Counted from the first letter of the stretch, positions 55,773 to 63,967 are shown. The stretch is DNA of 64,000 bases from Vulcanimicrobiota bacterium (GCA_027307235.1 DAHUXH010000016.1:1-64000), one strand, 5' to 3'. Numbers and translations: made by a program. Notes: a model not told the origin generated them from the sequence alone.

Positions 55773-56316
55773 TGCGCACGCAACCGACGAGATGATCGTC
55801 GACGACGCCCACTGCTTGCAAGAACGAGTAGCAGATCGTCGTTCCGACGAACGTGAAACCGCGTTTCTTGAGATCCTTGCTCAGCGCGTCGGAGAGCGGC
55901 GTCGAACTCGGAACGTCACTCGGTCGCCGGCGGCGCGTTCGGATCGGACGACCATCGACGTAGTTCCACAAGAAGGCATCGAACGAGCCGCAGGCGTCCC
56001 GCAACGTCAGGAATGCGCGCGCGTTGCCGATCGCCGACTCGATCTTCAACCGGTTGCGAACGATGCCCGCGTCGTTCATCAAGCGCGTCGCGTCATGCGC
56101 GGTGAAGCCGGCGACGCGCTCCGGATCGAAGTCGGCGAAGGCATCGCGGTAGGCGTCGCGCTTGCGGAGAATCGTCTCCCACGACAGACCGGCCTGTGCG
56201 CCTTCGAGGATCAAGAATTCGAAGAGCACGCGATCGTCGTGCTGCGGCACGCCCCATTCGCGATCGTGGTACGCAATCGCGAGATCGCTGATCGCCCACG
56301 CGCAACGCTTAACCAT
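55756..56316 (-). CDS. tag: DNA-3-methyladenine glycosylase I
   Basis: This 186-residue enzyme removes 3-methyladenine from DNA. It has RCAWAISDLAIAYHDREWGVP at the start, the glutamate-rich LFEFLILEGAQAGLSWETIL that recognises the base, and the conserved FVGTTICYSFLQAVGVVDDH at the end. Zinc ligands (Cys5, His and Cys near the end) appear conserved. It overlaps both flanking hydrolase genes, 17 bases on one side and 8 on the other. Confidence 0.95.
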   Translation of the reverse strand: MVKRCAWAISDLAIAYHDREWGVPQHDDRVLFEFLILEGAQAGLSWETILRKRDAYRDAFADFDPERVAGFTAHDATRLMNDAGIVRNRLKIESAIGNARAFLTLRDACGSFDAFLWNYVDGRPIRTRRRRPSDVPSSTPLSDALSKDLKKRGFTFVGTTICYSFLQAVGVVDDHLVGCVRSADRS

Positions 56317-57163
56317 CGATTGCCGCCAGCAGCCGCGGCAAGACGCGCTTGGCTAAGCGGGAATTGGCGAGCGGCTCAACGATGTCGTGCGAGATCGGCA
56401 AGTCACTGAGCACGACATGCTCAACGCTGCCGCCATGTTCGCGCCACATCGCCGCCAGACGGCGTGCGGCACGATTGTTGACGGCGGCTTCGCGGGCGTT
56501 GGTGATCATCACGATGCGTCGCGCATGCGGTGCGCGCACATGCGCGTCGGCGAAGAGCCGGTGTGCTATGCGATATGCATGTGCCAGCGCATGCGTGCTG
56601 TAACGCGGATAGCCGTGCGCAGGCATGAGCTTTTCCCGCCGCAACGGATTCCACCACGCGAAGTAGTTCGGCACGGTCAACAGCCACTCAAACGTCCGGC
56701 TCGCGAAACGGATCGGAAGCCAGGCGACGCCGAGAAACGGCGCAATCGGCACCACGCGCTCCACCTGCTCATGTTGCGCGATGTGCGCGGCCAGCAGACC
56801 GCCCAGCGAAAATCCCGCGACCACAACCTTCGGTGCAAGGTCGCGCGCGATCGCGAGCGACTCGGCGGAGGCGGCGAGCAGTGCTTCCGAGGTGAGCGTA
56901 GCGAGCGCTTGTGTCATGCGGTCGCTGTGGCCGTGACGCGGAAGGCGCGGGACGAATACGTTGTATCCGCGCTCGTGCAAACCGGCCGCGACGTCGGCGA
57001 ACTGCCCCGGGCTCGCCGTCAGGCCATGAATGAGCAGCGCCGCCCGCTCAACCGGCCGATCGTGCAGCAATGCGAAACTCCGCGCGGCACCGGCAACGTG
57101 CTCGCGGTCGCGTGCGAGAAATGCGTCCAGCCGATCGCGGGACATCGGGTTCGAATACTGCAT
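56309..57163 (-). CDS. Alpha/beta hydrolase, copy 2
   Basis: This 284-residue protein has the same alpha/beta hydrolase plan as copy 1: LIHGLTASPGQF, the nucleophile elbow GFSLGG, a lid segment with PNYFAWWNPLRR, and LPISHDIVEP near the C-terminus. The catalytic Ser, Asp and His appear present. It leads the operon and overlaps tag by 8 bases. The pair probably arose by duplication, with tag placed between them. Confidence 0.84.
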   Translation of the reverse strand: MQYSNPMSRDRLDAFLARDREHVAGAARSFALLHDRPVERAALLIHGLTASPGQFADVAAGLHERGYNVFVPRLPRHGHSDRMTQALATLTSEALLAASAESLAIARDLAPKVVVAGFSLGGLLAAHIAQHEQVERVVPIAPFLGVAWLPIRFASRTFEWLLTVPNYFAWWNPLRREKLMPAHGYPRYSTHALAHAYRIAHRLFADAHVRAPHARRIVMITNAREAAVNNRAARRLAAMWREHGGSVEHVVLSDLPISHDIVEPLANSRLAKRVLPRLLAAIDG

Positions 57164-57286
57164 AAGAGGTGTCGTCCGCCGGCGTCCTTAAGTGAGACGG
57201 GCAAGTGTTCCTCGAACGCCGGCCTTCGCGCCCCGGCGGTCCCAGGGAGCGATCCCCGGTAAACACGCGCGGCGCCGCTTGAGAAC

Positions 57287-58495
57287 ATGCACGGAACCTC
57301 TACTTCGTCACATGCGCTCGCCGAGATCGAGGAGCGCTATGGCGCGCATAACTATGCCCCCCTTGACCTGGTGGTCGAGCATGCCGAAGGCGCGTGGCTG
57401 TGGGACGTCGAGGGAAAGAAATACCTCGACTGCATCAGCGCGTATTCGGCAGTCAATCAGGGCCACTGTCACCCGCGCATCCATGCCGCGCTGCTCGAAC
57501 AAGCTCGGCGCGTCACACTCACCTCGCGCGCTATGCGCAACGATCGCTTGCCCGGCTTCCTCGAAAAACTCACGTCGCTGACCGGATACGACATGGCGCT
57601 ACCGATGAATACCGGCGCGGAAGCGGTCGAGACGGCGATCAAACTCGCACGCCGCTGGGGATACGAACGCAAAGGTATCCCCGACAACCGTGCCGAGATG
57701 ATCGTCTTCTCCAATAATTTCCACGGGCGTACGACGACGATCATCAGCGCGAGCGCAACGCCGGACTATCGCCGCCACTTCGGTCCATACACGCCGGGCT
57801 TCGTGTTTGCTCCGTTCGGTGATGCCGACGCGCTCGAACGCGCGTTCAACGAACACACGTGCGCAATTCTCATCGAGCCGATACAAGGCGAGGGCGGCGT
57901 CAACGTGCCACCCGAGGGATACATCAAGCGCGCTTGGGCGCTCTGCAAGGAGCACAACGCGCTCTTCATTGCCGATGAAATTCAAACCGGACTCGGCCGC
58001 ACCGGCGATCTTTTCGCCTGCGATTACGACGCGGTGAAACCCGACATTCTCATTGTCGGCAAAGCGCTCGGCGGCGGGTTCTATCCGGTCTCGGCGGCAT
58101 TGGCAAACCGGCCGCTCATGGAGTTGTTCGCGCCGGGCGACCACGGCAGCACGTTCGGCGGCAATCCGCTCGGCGCGGCGGTGGCGATCGCCTCGCTCGA
58201 TGTGATCGTTGAAGAGAACCTCCCCGCACGTGCGCGCAACGCGGGCGCCAAGATCCTCAACGGTTTGCGCGCCACACGATCACCGCTCATTGCCGGCATC
58301 CGCGGTCGCGGCTTGATGATCGGCATCGAACTGACCATCGATGCCAGCCGGCTCTCCGACGCACTGCTCGAACGCGGCGTCGCCGCCAAGGATACACAAG
58401 CCCGCGTCCTACGTATCGCCCCACCCCTGATCATCGACGACCACGCAATCAACTTCTTCCTAGAAGCCTTCAACTCCGCAATCTCATCACTCTAA
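57287..58495 (+). CDS. rocD: Ornithine aminotransferase
   Basis: This 402-residue class III aminotransferase moves the delta-amino group of ornithine to 2-oxoglutarate. It matches the ornithine type closely: YGAHNYAPLDLVVEHAEGAW, NTGAEAVETAIKLAR, EPIQGEGGV, and the PLP lysine K259 in VGKALGGGFYP. ATG 57287 is used. It is followed by a bidirectional terminator. Confidence 0.94.
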   Translation: MHGTSTSSHALAEIEERYGAHNYAPLDLVVEHAEGAWLWDVEGKKYLDCISAYSAVNQGHCHPRIHAALLEQARRVTLTSRAMRNDRLPGFLEKLTSLTGYDMALPMNTGAEAVETAIKLARRWGYERKGIPDNRAEMIVFSNNFHGRTTTIISASATPDYRRHFGPYTPGFVFAPFGDADALERAFNEHTCAILIEPIQGEGGVNVPPEGYIKRAWALCKEHNALFIADEIQTGLGRTGDLFACDYDAVKPDILIVGKALGGGFYPVSAALANRPLMELFAPGDHGSTFGGNPLGAAVAIASLDVIVEENLPARARNAGAKILNGLRATRSPLIAGIRGRGLMIGIELTIDASRLSDALLERGVAAKDTQARVLRIAPPLIIDDHAINFFLEAFNSAISSL

Positions 58496-58515
58496 CCCCA
58501 TTCACCGCCCATCCC

Positions 58516-58558
58516 CCAATAAAGAAAAAGCCCCATTCGAGGGCTTTTTCTTTATTGG
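58516..58558. terminator. Bidirectional intrinsic terminator after rocD and the M61 peptidase
   Basis: An 18-base-pair perfect stem (CCAATAAAGAAAAAGCCC, 58516-58533, with its complement 58541-58558) encloses a 7-nt loop. The A run on one arm and the T run on the other place T tracts after the GC-rich core in both directions. It ends rocD on the plus strand and, beyond the 104-nt palindrome, could end the M61 gene on the minus strand. Confidence 0.85.
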
Positions 58559-58570
58559 AACTATCGCTAG

Positions 58571-58674
58571 CGGGAAGTGCTGATTTTCGTCAGGCCGAGG
58601 CGAGGAGAGGCGAAGTGTACTACGGTACACGAGCCTCTCCTCAACGAAGGCCTGGCGGAAATCAGCACTTGCCG
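58571..58674. repeat. 104-nt near-palindromic element
   Basis: Two 50-nt arms flank the tetraloop TACG (58621-58624). The outer 26 bp pair with three mismatches, then a 5/6-nt internal loop, a perfect 10-bp stem GAGGAGAGGC/GCCTCTCCTC, a 3/2-nt internal loop and a 6-bp stem GTGTAC/GTACAC. It abuts the M61 stop codon. Only one copy is visible. It resembles the palindromic intergenic elements (REP/MITE-like) found in many bacteria; as RNA it would form a long rod. Confidence 0.75.
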
Positions 58675-60546
58675 TTAGGTGCGAGGTTTGGGAACTTCCA
58701 TGAGCCGATCCGGCATGCCGTCCTGGCGAACCAGGTGCGGGTAGCGCGGACCGCCGTGATAGTCGATCGTCACGGTGCGATAGTCGAGCGTGCGCTCCAC
58801 CAGCAGCGTGATCGGCTGCGTCGTTCCCTTGGCGTTCTTGACCGCTTGATAGAGCAAGTCGGGCGAGAATTCGCGTCCGTTGACGGCAACGATCTTCTGA
58901 TTGATGCCGAGATCGGCTTTGAACGCGGGCGAACCGAACGCGACGTCACCGATCGTTCCGTCTTGGCCGACGGCCAGACCCAGTGAGTACACGAAATTGT
59001 TGCGCGGCACGTCGTGCGAGGGCTGGTCGGTGTACACCAGCTTGTAGCCCTCGTCGCTGAATCCGTCCGGCGGATGCACGGCGATGTCGTCAACCCATTT
59101 GGTGAAGAATCCGTCCCAATCGTAGGGAACGAGTTTGTTCAACCCGGCCACGACGTCGGCACGGGTGTAGGTGACCACGTCCGGCCCTGTGTTCTGCCCT
59201 CCGAAGAACGCGCGGGAGAAGTCGTCGAGCGACATCTTGTCGTTGGTCTTGTCGCGGATGATGCTGTCGACCTTGAGCCACAGCAGTTCGCCCTCGGCAT
59301 AGAAATCGACGCCGCGGCGCTCCAGACCGTAGCCGAACGGTGCGTAGTAGAGGAATGGTCCCGACGTCGCGGTGTCGCCGAGCGAGCGCCACAGGCGTCC
59401 CGGCTGGTTGTCGTAGTGTGCGTAGATCGCCGCGATGTGATCCGGGAAGTACTTCTGTTCGCGCAAGCCGTCGCGGAACGACATGACGTCGCCGTAGTAT
59501 TGCGTCATGCCTTCGTAGACCCAGAGCAGATAGTCGTCGTAGGCCGTGTTGAGGTTGCTCGGATAGAGCCCGGCCGGCATGCGGTACTTGCCGTCCCACG
59601 AGTGGTTGAATTCGTGCGAGAGCAAATCGGCGCCGCGCTCCAGCGCGACCGGATTGGTGAGATAGTCGGCCCGGCCGCCGTCATCGCTTGACTCGTGGTG
59701 TTCGATGCCTTCGCCGGGGATGACGTCGGAGACGGTGAGCAAGAAGTTGTAGTTGCGCCAGTGACGGGCACCGTACATCGCGATCATCTCGCGGACGAGC
59801 TTGCCGTAGTGTCCGACCACGTCGCTCGAAACGTCCACGTCCTGCGGCTGGTCGCCGATGACGTTCAGGTACGCATGCGCCGCGCCGTCCGACCAGATGT
59901 CCCAGCGGTGGAAGTTGATACCGGCGTCGAGCGGCGAGTCGATCAGGTGCTCGAGCGAGGTGTCATCCCACGTCACCGTGTTGCCGGCGCGCTTGGCACC
60001 GGTGACGGCCGTCGCGAACTGCCAGTTGCTCCCCGGCAGAATCATCGTCGGTTTGATGATGGTGTCCTGAATGGTTCCCGTCGAGGGATAGAAGAGATTC
60101 TGATTCCAGGTGATCACGTACATGTTCGACGAGCCCAGACGCGCCGACGAGTAGCGTCCCGTCGTCGCCCCGAGGTAGGTGAAGTCGACCTCCATCGAGG
60201 TGGCGCCCGCGGGCACCGTGAGGTCGAACGCGAACATGTTGGTCGCTTCGCGGCGCCACGGGATCGTCTGGCCGTTGGCCTTGATCACGAGAGCGGCCAC
60301 GTTGAAGATGGGTCCGACGGCGGCATGCTCGCCCGGAATCCACTCCGGGTAGTAGAGCGTCATCGCCCCGGGCTTGACCGGGATGGTCTCCCGAGTGATC
60401 GCGATGTTCTGCGTCGGGATCTTCGAGCAGTCGATGAGCAGCGAGATCGGCTCAGCAGCCGAGGCGCGCGGAGCCGCAATGGCAAGCGCACCCAACGAGA
60501 AGGCCGCCACGAACGCTATTCGGGCAGCGAATGCACAGAAATTCAT
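58675..60546 (-). CDS. M61-family metallopeptidase with PDZ domain, secreted
   Basis: This 623-residue protein has a signal peptide (cleavage near ASA-AEP), a beta-sandwich N-domain, a thermolysin-like catalytic domain with HEFNH (H311-H315) and the downstream ligand E345 in YEGMTQYYG, and a C-terminal PDZ domain (about 525-610). This is the glycyl aminopeptidase family, M61. It is a single gene transcribed away from infC; the palindrome and terminator lie just downstream. Confidence 0.92.
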   Translation of the reverse strand: MNFCAFAARIAFVAAFSLGALAIAAPRASAAEPISLLIDCSKIPTQNIAITRETIPVKPGAMTLYYPEWIPGEHAAVGPIFNVAALVIKANGQTIPWRREATNMFAFDLTVPAGATSMEVDFTYLGATTGRYSSARLGSSNMYVITWNQNLFYPSTGTIQDTIIKPTMILPGSNWQFATAVTGAKRAGNTVTWDDTSLEHLIDSPLDAGINFHRWDIWSDGAAHAYLNVIGDQPQDVDVSSDVVGHYGKLVREMIAMYGARHWRNYNFLLTVSDVIPGEGIEHHESSDDGGRADYLTNPVALERGADLLSHEFNHSWDGKYRMPAGLYPSNLNTAYDDYLLWVYEGMTQYYGDVMSFRDGLREQKYFPDHIAAIYAHYDNQPGRLWRSLGDTATSGPFLYYAPFGYGLERRGVDFYAEGELLWLKVDSIIRDKTNDKMSLDDFSRAFFGGQNTGPDVVTYTRADVVAGLNKLVPYDWDGFFTKWVDDIAVHPPDGFSDEGYKLVYTDQPSHDVPRNNFVYSLGLAVGQDGTIGDVAFGSPAFKADLGINQKIVAVNGREFSPDLLYQAVKNAKGTTQPITLLVERTLDYRTVTIDYHGGPRYPHLVRQDGMPDRLMEVPKPRT

Positions 60547-60620
60547 GCAGCGGTCGCTACGCGACCAAGGAAGCGGGTCCTCTCCCGCATCCCTCAGAGT
60601 TTCATCAAATGGGGCTCACG

Positions 60621-60651
60621 TTGACAGGACCCCGGGCGGGCGTGGTATCCT
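60621..60651 (+). promoter_or_regulatory. Candidate sigma-70-type promoter of infC-rpmI-rplT
   Basis: TTGACA (60621-60626) is a perfect -35 box; TATCCT (60646-60651) is a plausible -10 box at a spacing of 19 (a shifted GTATCC would give 18). It lies between the divergent M61 gene and the infC leader. The spacing is longer than ideal. Confidence 0.55.
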
Positions 60652-60817
60652 GCGCAGGCCGAAGCAGTGTTTCTCGAGAGATTGAGAAGCCTCACCGGAT
60701 GCCTGCGGGCGATCCGGTCTTCACCCAAGGGGCCGACGGTAGGTTCCATTGCGTGGGGTCGCTTCGGCGACGCCATGTTTTTGTTTTGGGGGGAATCCCC
60801 CGCAGGAGATCATCGCC
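60652..60817 (+). promoter_or_regulatory. Structured leader of infC
   Basis: The leader contains several hairpins: TTCTC/GAGAA (60670-60687), ACCGGAT/ATCCGGT (60694-60718), GTCGC-TTCG-GCGAC (about 60758-60772) and GGGGG/CCCCC (60788-60801). The last ends three bases before the AGGAG ribosome site of infC (60804-60808). infC leaders in other bacteria are controlled by IF3 itself through the start codon and by L20; control of this kind is inferred here. Confidence 0.5.
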
Positions 60818-61519
60818 ATAGCAAGACCGCTTCGAGTCAACGATCAGATCCGAATTCGCACCGTGCGCGTCATCGACGACGCCGGCGAACAGCTCGGCAT
60901 CATGCCGACCGAGGAGGCACTCGCGCGTGCCCGGACGGCCGGACTCGATCTGATCGAAATATCGCCGACGGCACAGCCGCCGGTGTGCAAGATCGGAGAC
61001 TACGGTAAGCTCAAGTACGAGCAGTCCAAGAAAGACAAAGAAGGCCGCAAGAAGCACAAGCAGTTCGAACTGAAAGAAGTCAAACTGCGGCCGAAGATCG
61101 AGACGCACGACTACGAGACCAAGGCCCGTATGGCCGAACGTCTGTTGCTCGACGGCAGCAAAGTCAAAGTAACGATCATGTTTCGCGGACGCGAGATCAC
61201 CTATACGAGTTTCGGAAAGCGATTGCTCGATCGCATGTCCGAAGACATGGCACCTCTCGCTATCGTCGAGCGCGAGCCGCGTCTCGAGGGTCGCAACATG
61301 TTTATGATTTTAGCGCCGCGTGCGGTACCTGCGGGTCCGCCGAAATTTATGAGCGTTAAGACAAAGGAGCAAACCAGTGCCAAAGATTCGGACCCATCGG
61401 GGAACAGCAAAGCGAGTGAAGGTGACGGCGACGGGCAAAGTCCTGCATCGCCACCAGTTCAGCGGGTGCGGTCACATTCTGAGCAAGAAGACGCGCAAGC
61501 GCAAACGCAAGTTCCGTAA
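60818..61519 (+). CDS. infC: Translation initiation factor IF-3
   Basis: IF3 checks the start codon and keeps ribosomal subunits apart. It has the N-domain RVNDQIRIRTVRVIDDAGEQ, the LGIMPTEEAL segment, the linker KKDKEGRKKHKQ and the C-domain KEVKLRPKIETHDYETK. No ATG or GTG fits; an AGGAG site at 60804-60808 points to ATA 60818 or ATC 60812. Unusual starts (AUU, AUA, AUC) are normal for infC and serve autoregulation. The C-terminus is about 50 residues longer than usual because there is no stop before it runs 143 nt into rpmI in another frame. Confidence 0.9.
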   Translation: MARPLRVNDQIRIRTVRVIDDAGEQLGIMPTEEALARARTAGLDLIEISPTAQPPVCKIGDYGKLKYEQSKKDKEGRKKHKQFELKEVKLRPKIETHDYETKARMAERLLLDGSKVKVTIMFRGREITYTSFGKRLLDRMSEDMAPLAIVEREPRLEGRNMFMILAPRAVPAGPPKFMSVKTKEQTSAKDSDPSGNSKASEGDGDGQSPASPPVQRVRSHSEQEDAQAQTQVP

Positions 61520-61583
61520 GGATCAATCGACGTTCAAGGGCGATTTGAAACGCTTGGCGCCGACGATTCCGTATTTGGTGTAG
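61377..61583 (+). CDS. rpmI: 50S ribosomal protein L35
   Basis: This 68-residue basic protein has MPKIRTHRGTAKRVKVTATG at its start and FKGDLKRLAPTIPYL at its end, as in L35. The start is GTG 61377, preceded by AAAGGAG at about 7 bases. Its first 143 bases overlap the end of infC in a different frame. The order infC-rpmI-rplT is the classical one. Confidence 0.96.
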   Translation: MPKIRTHRGTAKRVKVTATGKVLHRHQFSGCGHILSKKTRKRKRKFRKDQSTFKGDLKRLAPTIPYLV

Positions 61584-61598
61584 GGAGGGTTCGCAGAA

Positions 61599-61958
61599 AT
61601 GGCACGTATTAAACGGGGAGTTTCCGGACTCAAGCATCGCCGCAAGGTGATGAAGCTCGTCAAGGGCTTCCGCGCCGCGCGCCGTCGCAACTACCGCGTC
61701 GCGAACGAAGCGCTGCTCAAATCACTGGCCTACGCCTTCCGCGATCGCCGCGTGCGCAAGCGCGACTTCCGCTCGCTGTGGATCAGCCGCATCAACGCGG
61801 CGGTGCGCCGTGAGGGCATGTCGTATTCGGTGTTCATGAACGGACTCAAGAAGTCGGGCGTCACGCTCAACCGCAAGGCGCTCGCCGAACTCGCGATCAG
61901 CGACAGCAAAGCCTTCGGCTCGCTGCTCTCGCTTGCGAAACAAGCCGTCGGCAAATAG
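61599..61958 (+). CDS. rplT: 50S ribosomal protein L20
   Basis: This 119-residue protein starts with ARIKRGVSGLKHRRKVMKLV and has the conserved GFRAARRRNYR and SLWISRINAA segments. L20 is an assembly protein of the large subunit and a translational repressor of this operon in other bacteria. It lies 15 bases after rpmI and is followed by a strong terminator. Confidence 0.97.
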   Translation: MARIKRGVSGLKHRRKVMKLVKGFRAARRRNYRVANEALLKSLAYAFRDRRVRKRDFRSLWISRINAAVRREGMSYSVFMNGLKKSGVTLNRKALAELAISDSKAFGSLLSLAKQAVGK

Positions 61959-61978
61959 TCTTCACGCAAAGAAACGCG

Positions 61979-62020
61979 AAAGACGGAAGGCGGGGCATGA
62001 CGCCCCGCCTTCCGTCTTTT
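61979..62020 (+). terminator. Intrinsic terminator after rplT
   Basis: An 18-bp perfect stem, AAAGACGGAAGGCGGGGC (61979-61996) with its complement (62002-62019), encloses the loop ATGAC and ends in TTTT. It lies 20 bases after the rplT stop. The A run on the other side makes it usable on the minus strand as well, ending the 62052-62908 pair. Confidence 0.9.
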
Positions 62021-62051
62021 GTGTGCTGCGACGGTTGAACCGCCGCTCCGG

Positions 62052-62360
62052 TCAATCGTCGCCGTTGGCCATGCGACGGCCGAGAACTTCGACGACTTTT
62101 CCAAGCATCGTCACCGCTTCCGACCGCGTAGCGGCGGTGAACATATACCGTAAACGCTCGTCCTCTTCTTCGACGATGATGATGGCTTTGCGGCCCGCCC
62201 GTACCGCGTTGACGAGTGCATTGAGATACGACTCGTCGTCGGCGCTGAGCGTTGAACCGCTCGCTTGTATGTCGCGGAGCAAGCGCTGCAAGACCATGTC
62301 AAGATCACGGGGTGTTTCCACGTGCGGCCCTCCAAATGATTTCCATTGAGGTATCGTCAC
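62052..62360 (-). CDS. Small protein of unknown function coupled to a nudix hydrolase
   Basis: This 102-residue protein starts at GTG 62360, which overlaps the nudix stop as GTGA. The sequence is soluble and helix-rich, with an acidic stretch IIIVEEEDERLRY. There is no motif that I recognise. The overlap suggests translation by coupling and a link to the nudix enzyme. Confidence 0.65.
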   Translation of the reverse strand: MTIPQWKSFGGPHVETPRDLDMVLQRLLRDIQASGSTLSADDESYLNALVNAVRAGRKAIIIVEEEDERLRYMFTAATRSEAVTMLGKVVEVLGRRMANGDD

Positions 62361-62908
62361 GTCAGACCCGGGAGTTGATGTTTCGGCAAGTCAGAAAAAG
62401 CAAGAGATAGTAATGTTTTCGCATCCGCGATCTCGCCGCGCCCGGCAAGCAACCATGCTTCTTCGATTGTAAAGATTCGAACATCGATGCGTTCATCGTC
62501 ATCGAGCTGTTGCTCTCCGGCGATCAAGCCCTCGGCAAAGAAAAAGTGCAAGCGCTCGTCGCAAAAACCCGGCGTCATCCACATCGACGTCATATAGGTC
62601 ATGCGCAGCGCATTATACCCCGTCTCCTCGCGCAATTCGCGACGCGCGCCGGCGGCCAAATCTTCATTGTCCTCACATCGGCCGGCGGGAATTTCCCACA
62701 GCGATCGCCCGGCAGCATGCCGGTACTGGCGAACGAGAACGATTTCGCGCGGCGAGGGTTTGGCGATGACCGCATAGGATCCGGGATGCTCGATGACGTC
62801 GAGCCGGTAGGTGTGTCCGTCAGGGTACCGTACCTCATCGGTGCGCACACGAAAGACGCGGCCGTCGAAGGCGACGCGCGACGACAAGACTTCGGGCTGC
62901 ATGTCCAT
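62357..62908 (-). CDS. Nudix hydrolase, ADP-ribose pyrophosphatase type
   Basis: This 183-residue protein has a complete nudix box starting at GRCEDNEDLAAGARRELREE and followed by TGY, with the catalytic REx2EE. The N-terminal strand pattern and YPDGHTYRLDVIEHPGSYAV, with a proline about 16 residues after the box, match the ADP-ribose pyrophosphatase (NudF) group. It overlaps the downstream 102-residue gene by 4 bases. Confidence 0.9.
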   Translation of the reverse strand: MDMQPEVLSSRVAFDGRVFRVRTDEVRYPDGHTYRLDVIEHPGSYAVIAKPSPREIVLVRQYRHAAGRSLWEIPAGRCEDNEDLAAGARRELREETGYNALRMTYMTSMWMTPGFCDERLHFFFAEGLIAGEQQLDDDERIDVRIFTIEEAWLLAGRGEIADAKTLLSLAFSDLPKHQLPGLT

Positions 62909-62956
62909 GCGAGGGAATTAACGGAATACCGCGCGCTCGCCTCGTAATCGTGGAGG

Positions 62957-63151
62957 GTGACATCCCCATCTCCGGCCATCGTCGAAATCGCCTGGCTCGC
63001 GATGTTTCTCGTCGCCTTCGTGCTGCTCGTCGTCATCATGAATCTGACCGTCGTGCGGCACGGCTTCAACGCGAAGATCGCAATCGTGCTCGCGGGCGTC
63101 CTCGCCGCCGTCTTCTATACCGTGGTGCGTGGAGCGACTCGCCGCCGCTAA
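62957..63151 (+). CDS. Small two-helix membrane protein
   Basis: This 64-residue protein has two hydrophobic helices (about 10-30 and 40-58). The start is GTG 62957, with a GGAG only one base upstream, so the start is uncertain. It overlaps the SpoU gene by 23 bases. No family is recognised. Confidence 0.5.
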   Translation: MTSPSPAIVEIAWLAMFLVAFVLLVVIMNLTVVRHGFNAKIAIVLAGVLAAVFYTVVRGATRRR

Positions 63152-63911
63152 TCCGCGCGTGCGCGCGGTGCGCGACCTCAAGACGCGTCAGGGGCGCGAA
63201 GCCTCCGGACGCTTCGCGATCGAGGGACCGACGTTGCTCGAAGAAGCCATCGCGCAGGGGCTCGAACCGCTCGACGTCTTCGTGACGCCGGAAGGCGGCG
63301 AGCGCTTCGCGTTGGTTGCGACCCTCGCCGCCGCCGGCGTGCCGATCGCCGTCGTCGACGAAAAGACGTTTGCGCGCATCTCCGACATGGAGAGCCCCGC
63401 CGGCATCCTGGCGGTGCTGGCGCTCCCCGCGCTGACCTTCGAGCGCGCGTTCGCGGGCGGTGGCACCATGCTGCTGCTCGCCGATCTCAACGATCCCGGC
63501 AACGCCGGCACCCTGCTGCGGGCGGCCGATGCCTTCGGAGCAACCGGAGCCGTCTTCGGCGACCTGGGGGTCGACCCGCTCCACCCCAAGGTCGTGCGCT
63601 CCGCCATGGGCTCGAGCTTCCGCATTCCGATGGCGGTGGGGGCACCCCACGCCGTCGCTGCCGAGGCAAGGCGCGCCGGATACGTCGCCGTTGGATTGAC
63701 GGCGAGCGGAGATCCGATCGACCTCGCCGCAGCCGCCTTTCCGGCCAAGACGATGCTGGTGGTCGGACACGAGCGGCACGGATTGGGTCGCTGGGAGCAT
63801 CTCTGCCAAGCCCGGGTCGCGATCCGCATGACCGGGCGTGCCGAGAGCCTGAACGCAGCAGTCGCCGGCTCGATTGCTCTCTACGAAAGCAGCATTCGCC
63901 GCTCGTCGTGA
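63129..63911 (+). CDS. SpoU/TrmH-family RNA methyltransferase
   Basis: This 260-residue protein has a short N-terminal substrate-binding domain (about 10-100) and the SPOUT knot: motif 1 DPGNAGTLLRAADAFG, motif 2 VVGHERHGL and motif 3 MTGRAESLNAAVAGSI. It methylates the 2'-O of a ribose in rRNA or tRNA (RlmB-like); the exact nucleotide is not known. The start is GTG 63129. A terminator lies just downstream. Confidence 0.92.
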   Translation: MERLAAANPRVRAVRDLKTRQGREASGRFAIEGPTLLEEAIAQGLEPLDVFVTPEGGERFALVATLAAAGVPIAVVDEKTFARISDMESPAGILAVLALPALTFERAFAGGGTMLLLADLNDPGNAGTLLRAADAFGATGAVFGDLGVDPLHPKVVRSAMGSSFRIPMAVGAPHAVAAEARRAGYVAVGLTASGDPIDLAAAAFPAKTMLVVGHERHGLGRWEHLCQARVAIRMTGRAESLNAAVAGSIALYESSIRRSS

Positions 63912-63929
63912 GGGATGGACGTCCTCTTT

Positions 63930-63967
63930 GAAACGCCTGTCAAGGCAGCGTTTCGCTCTTTTTTTGT
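63930..63967 (+). terminator. Intrinsic terminator after the SpoU gene
   Basis: GAAACGC (63930-63936) pairs with GCGTTTC (63948-63954) around an 11-nt loop, followed within a few bases by a run of T (about 63959-63965). It lies 18 bases after the stop codon of the methyltransferase gene. Confidence 0.65.

Noticed and set aside
57164-57286. Possible regulatory RNA between the second hydrolase and rocD
   Set aside because: GC-rich with short complementary stretches, but no known riboswitch pattern and no clear terminator.
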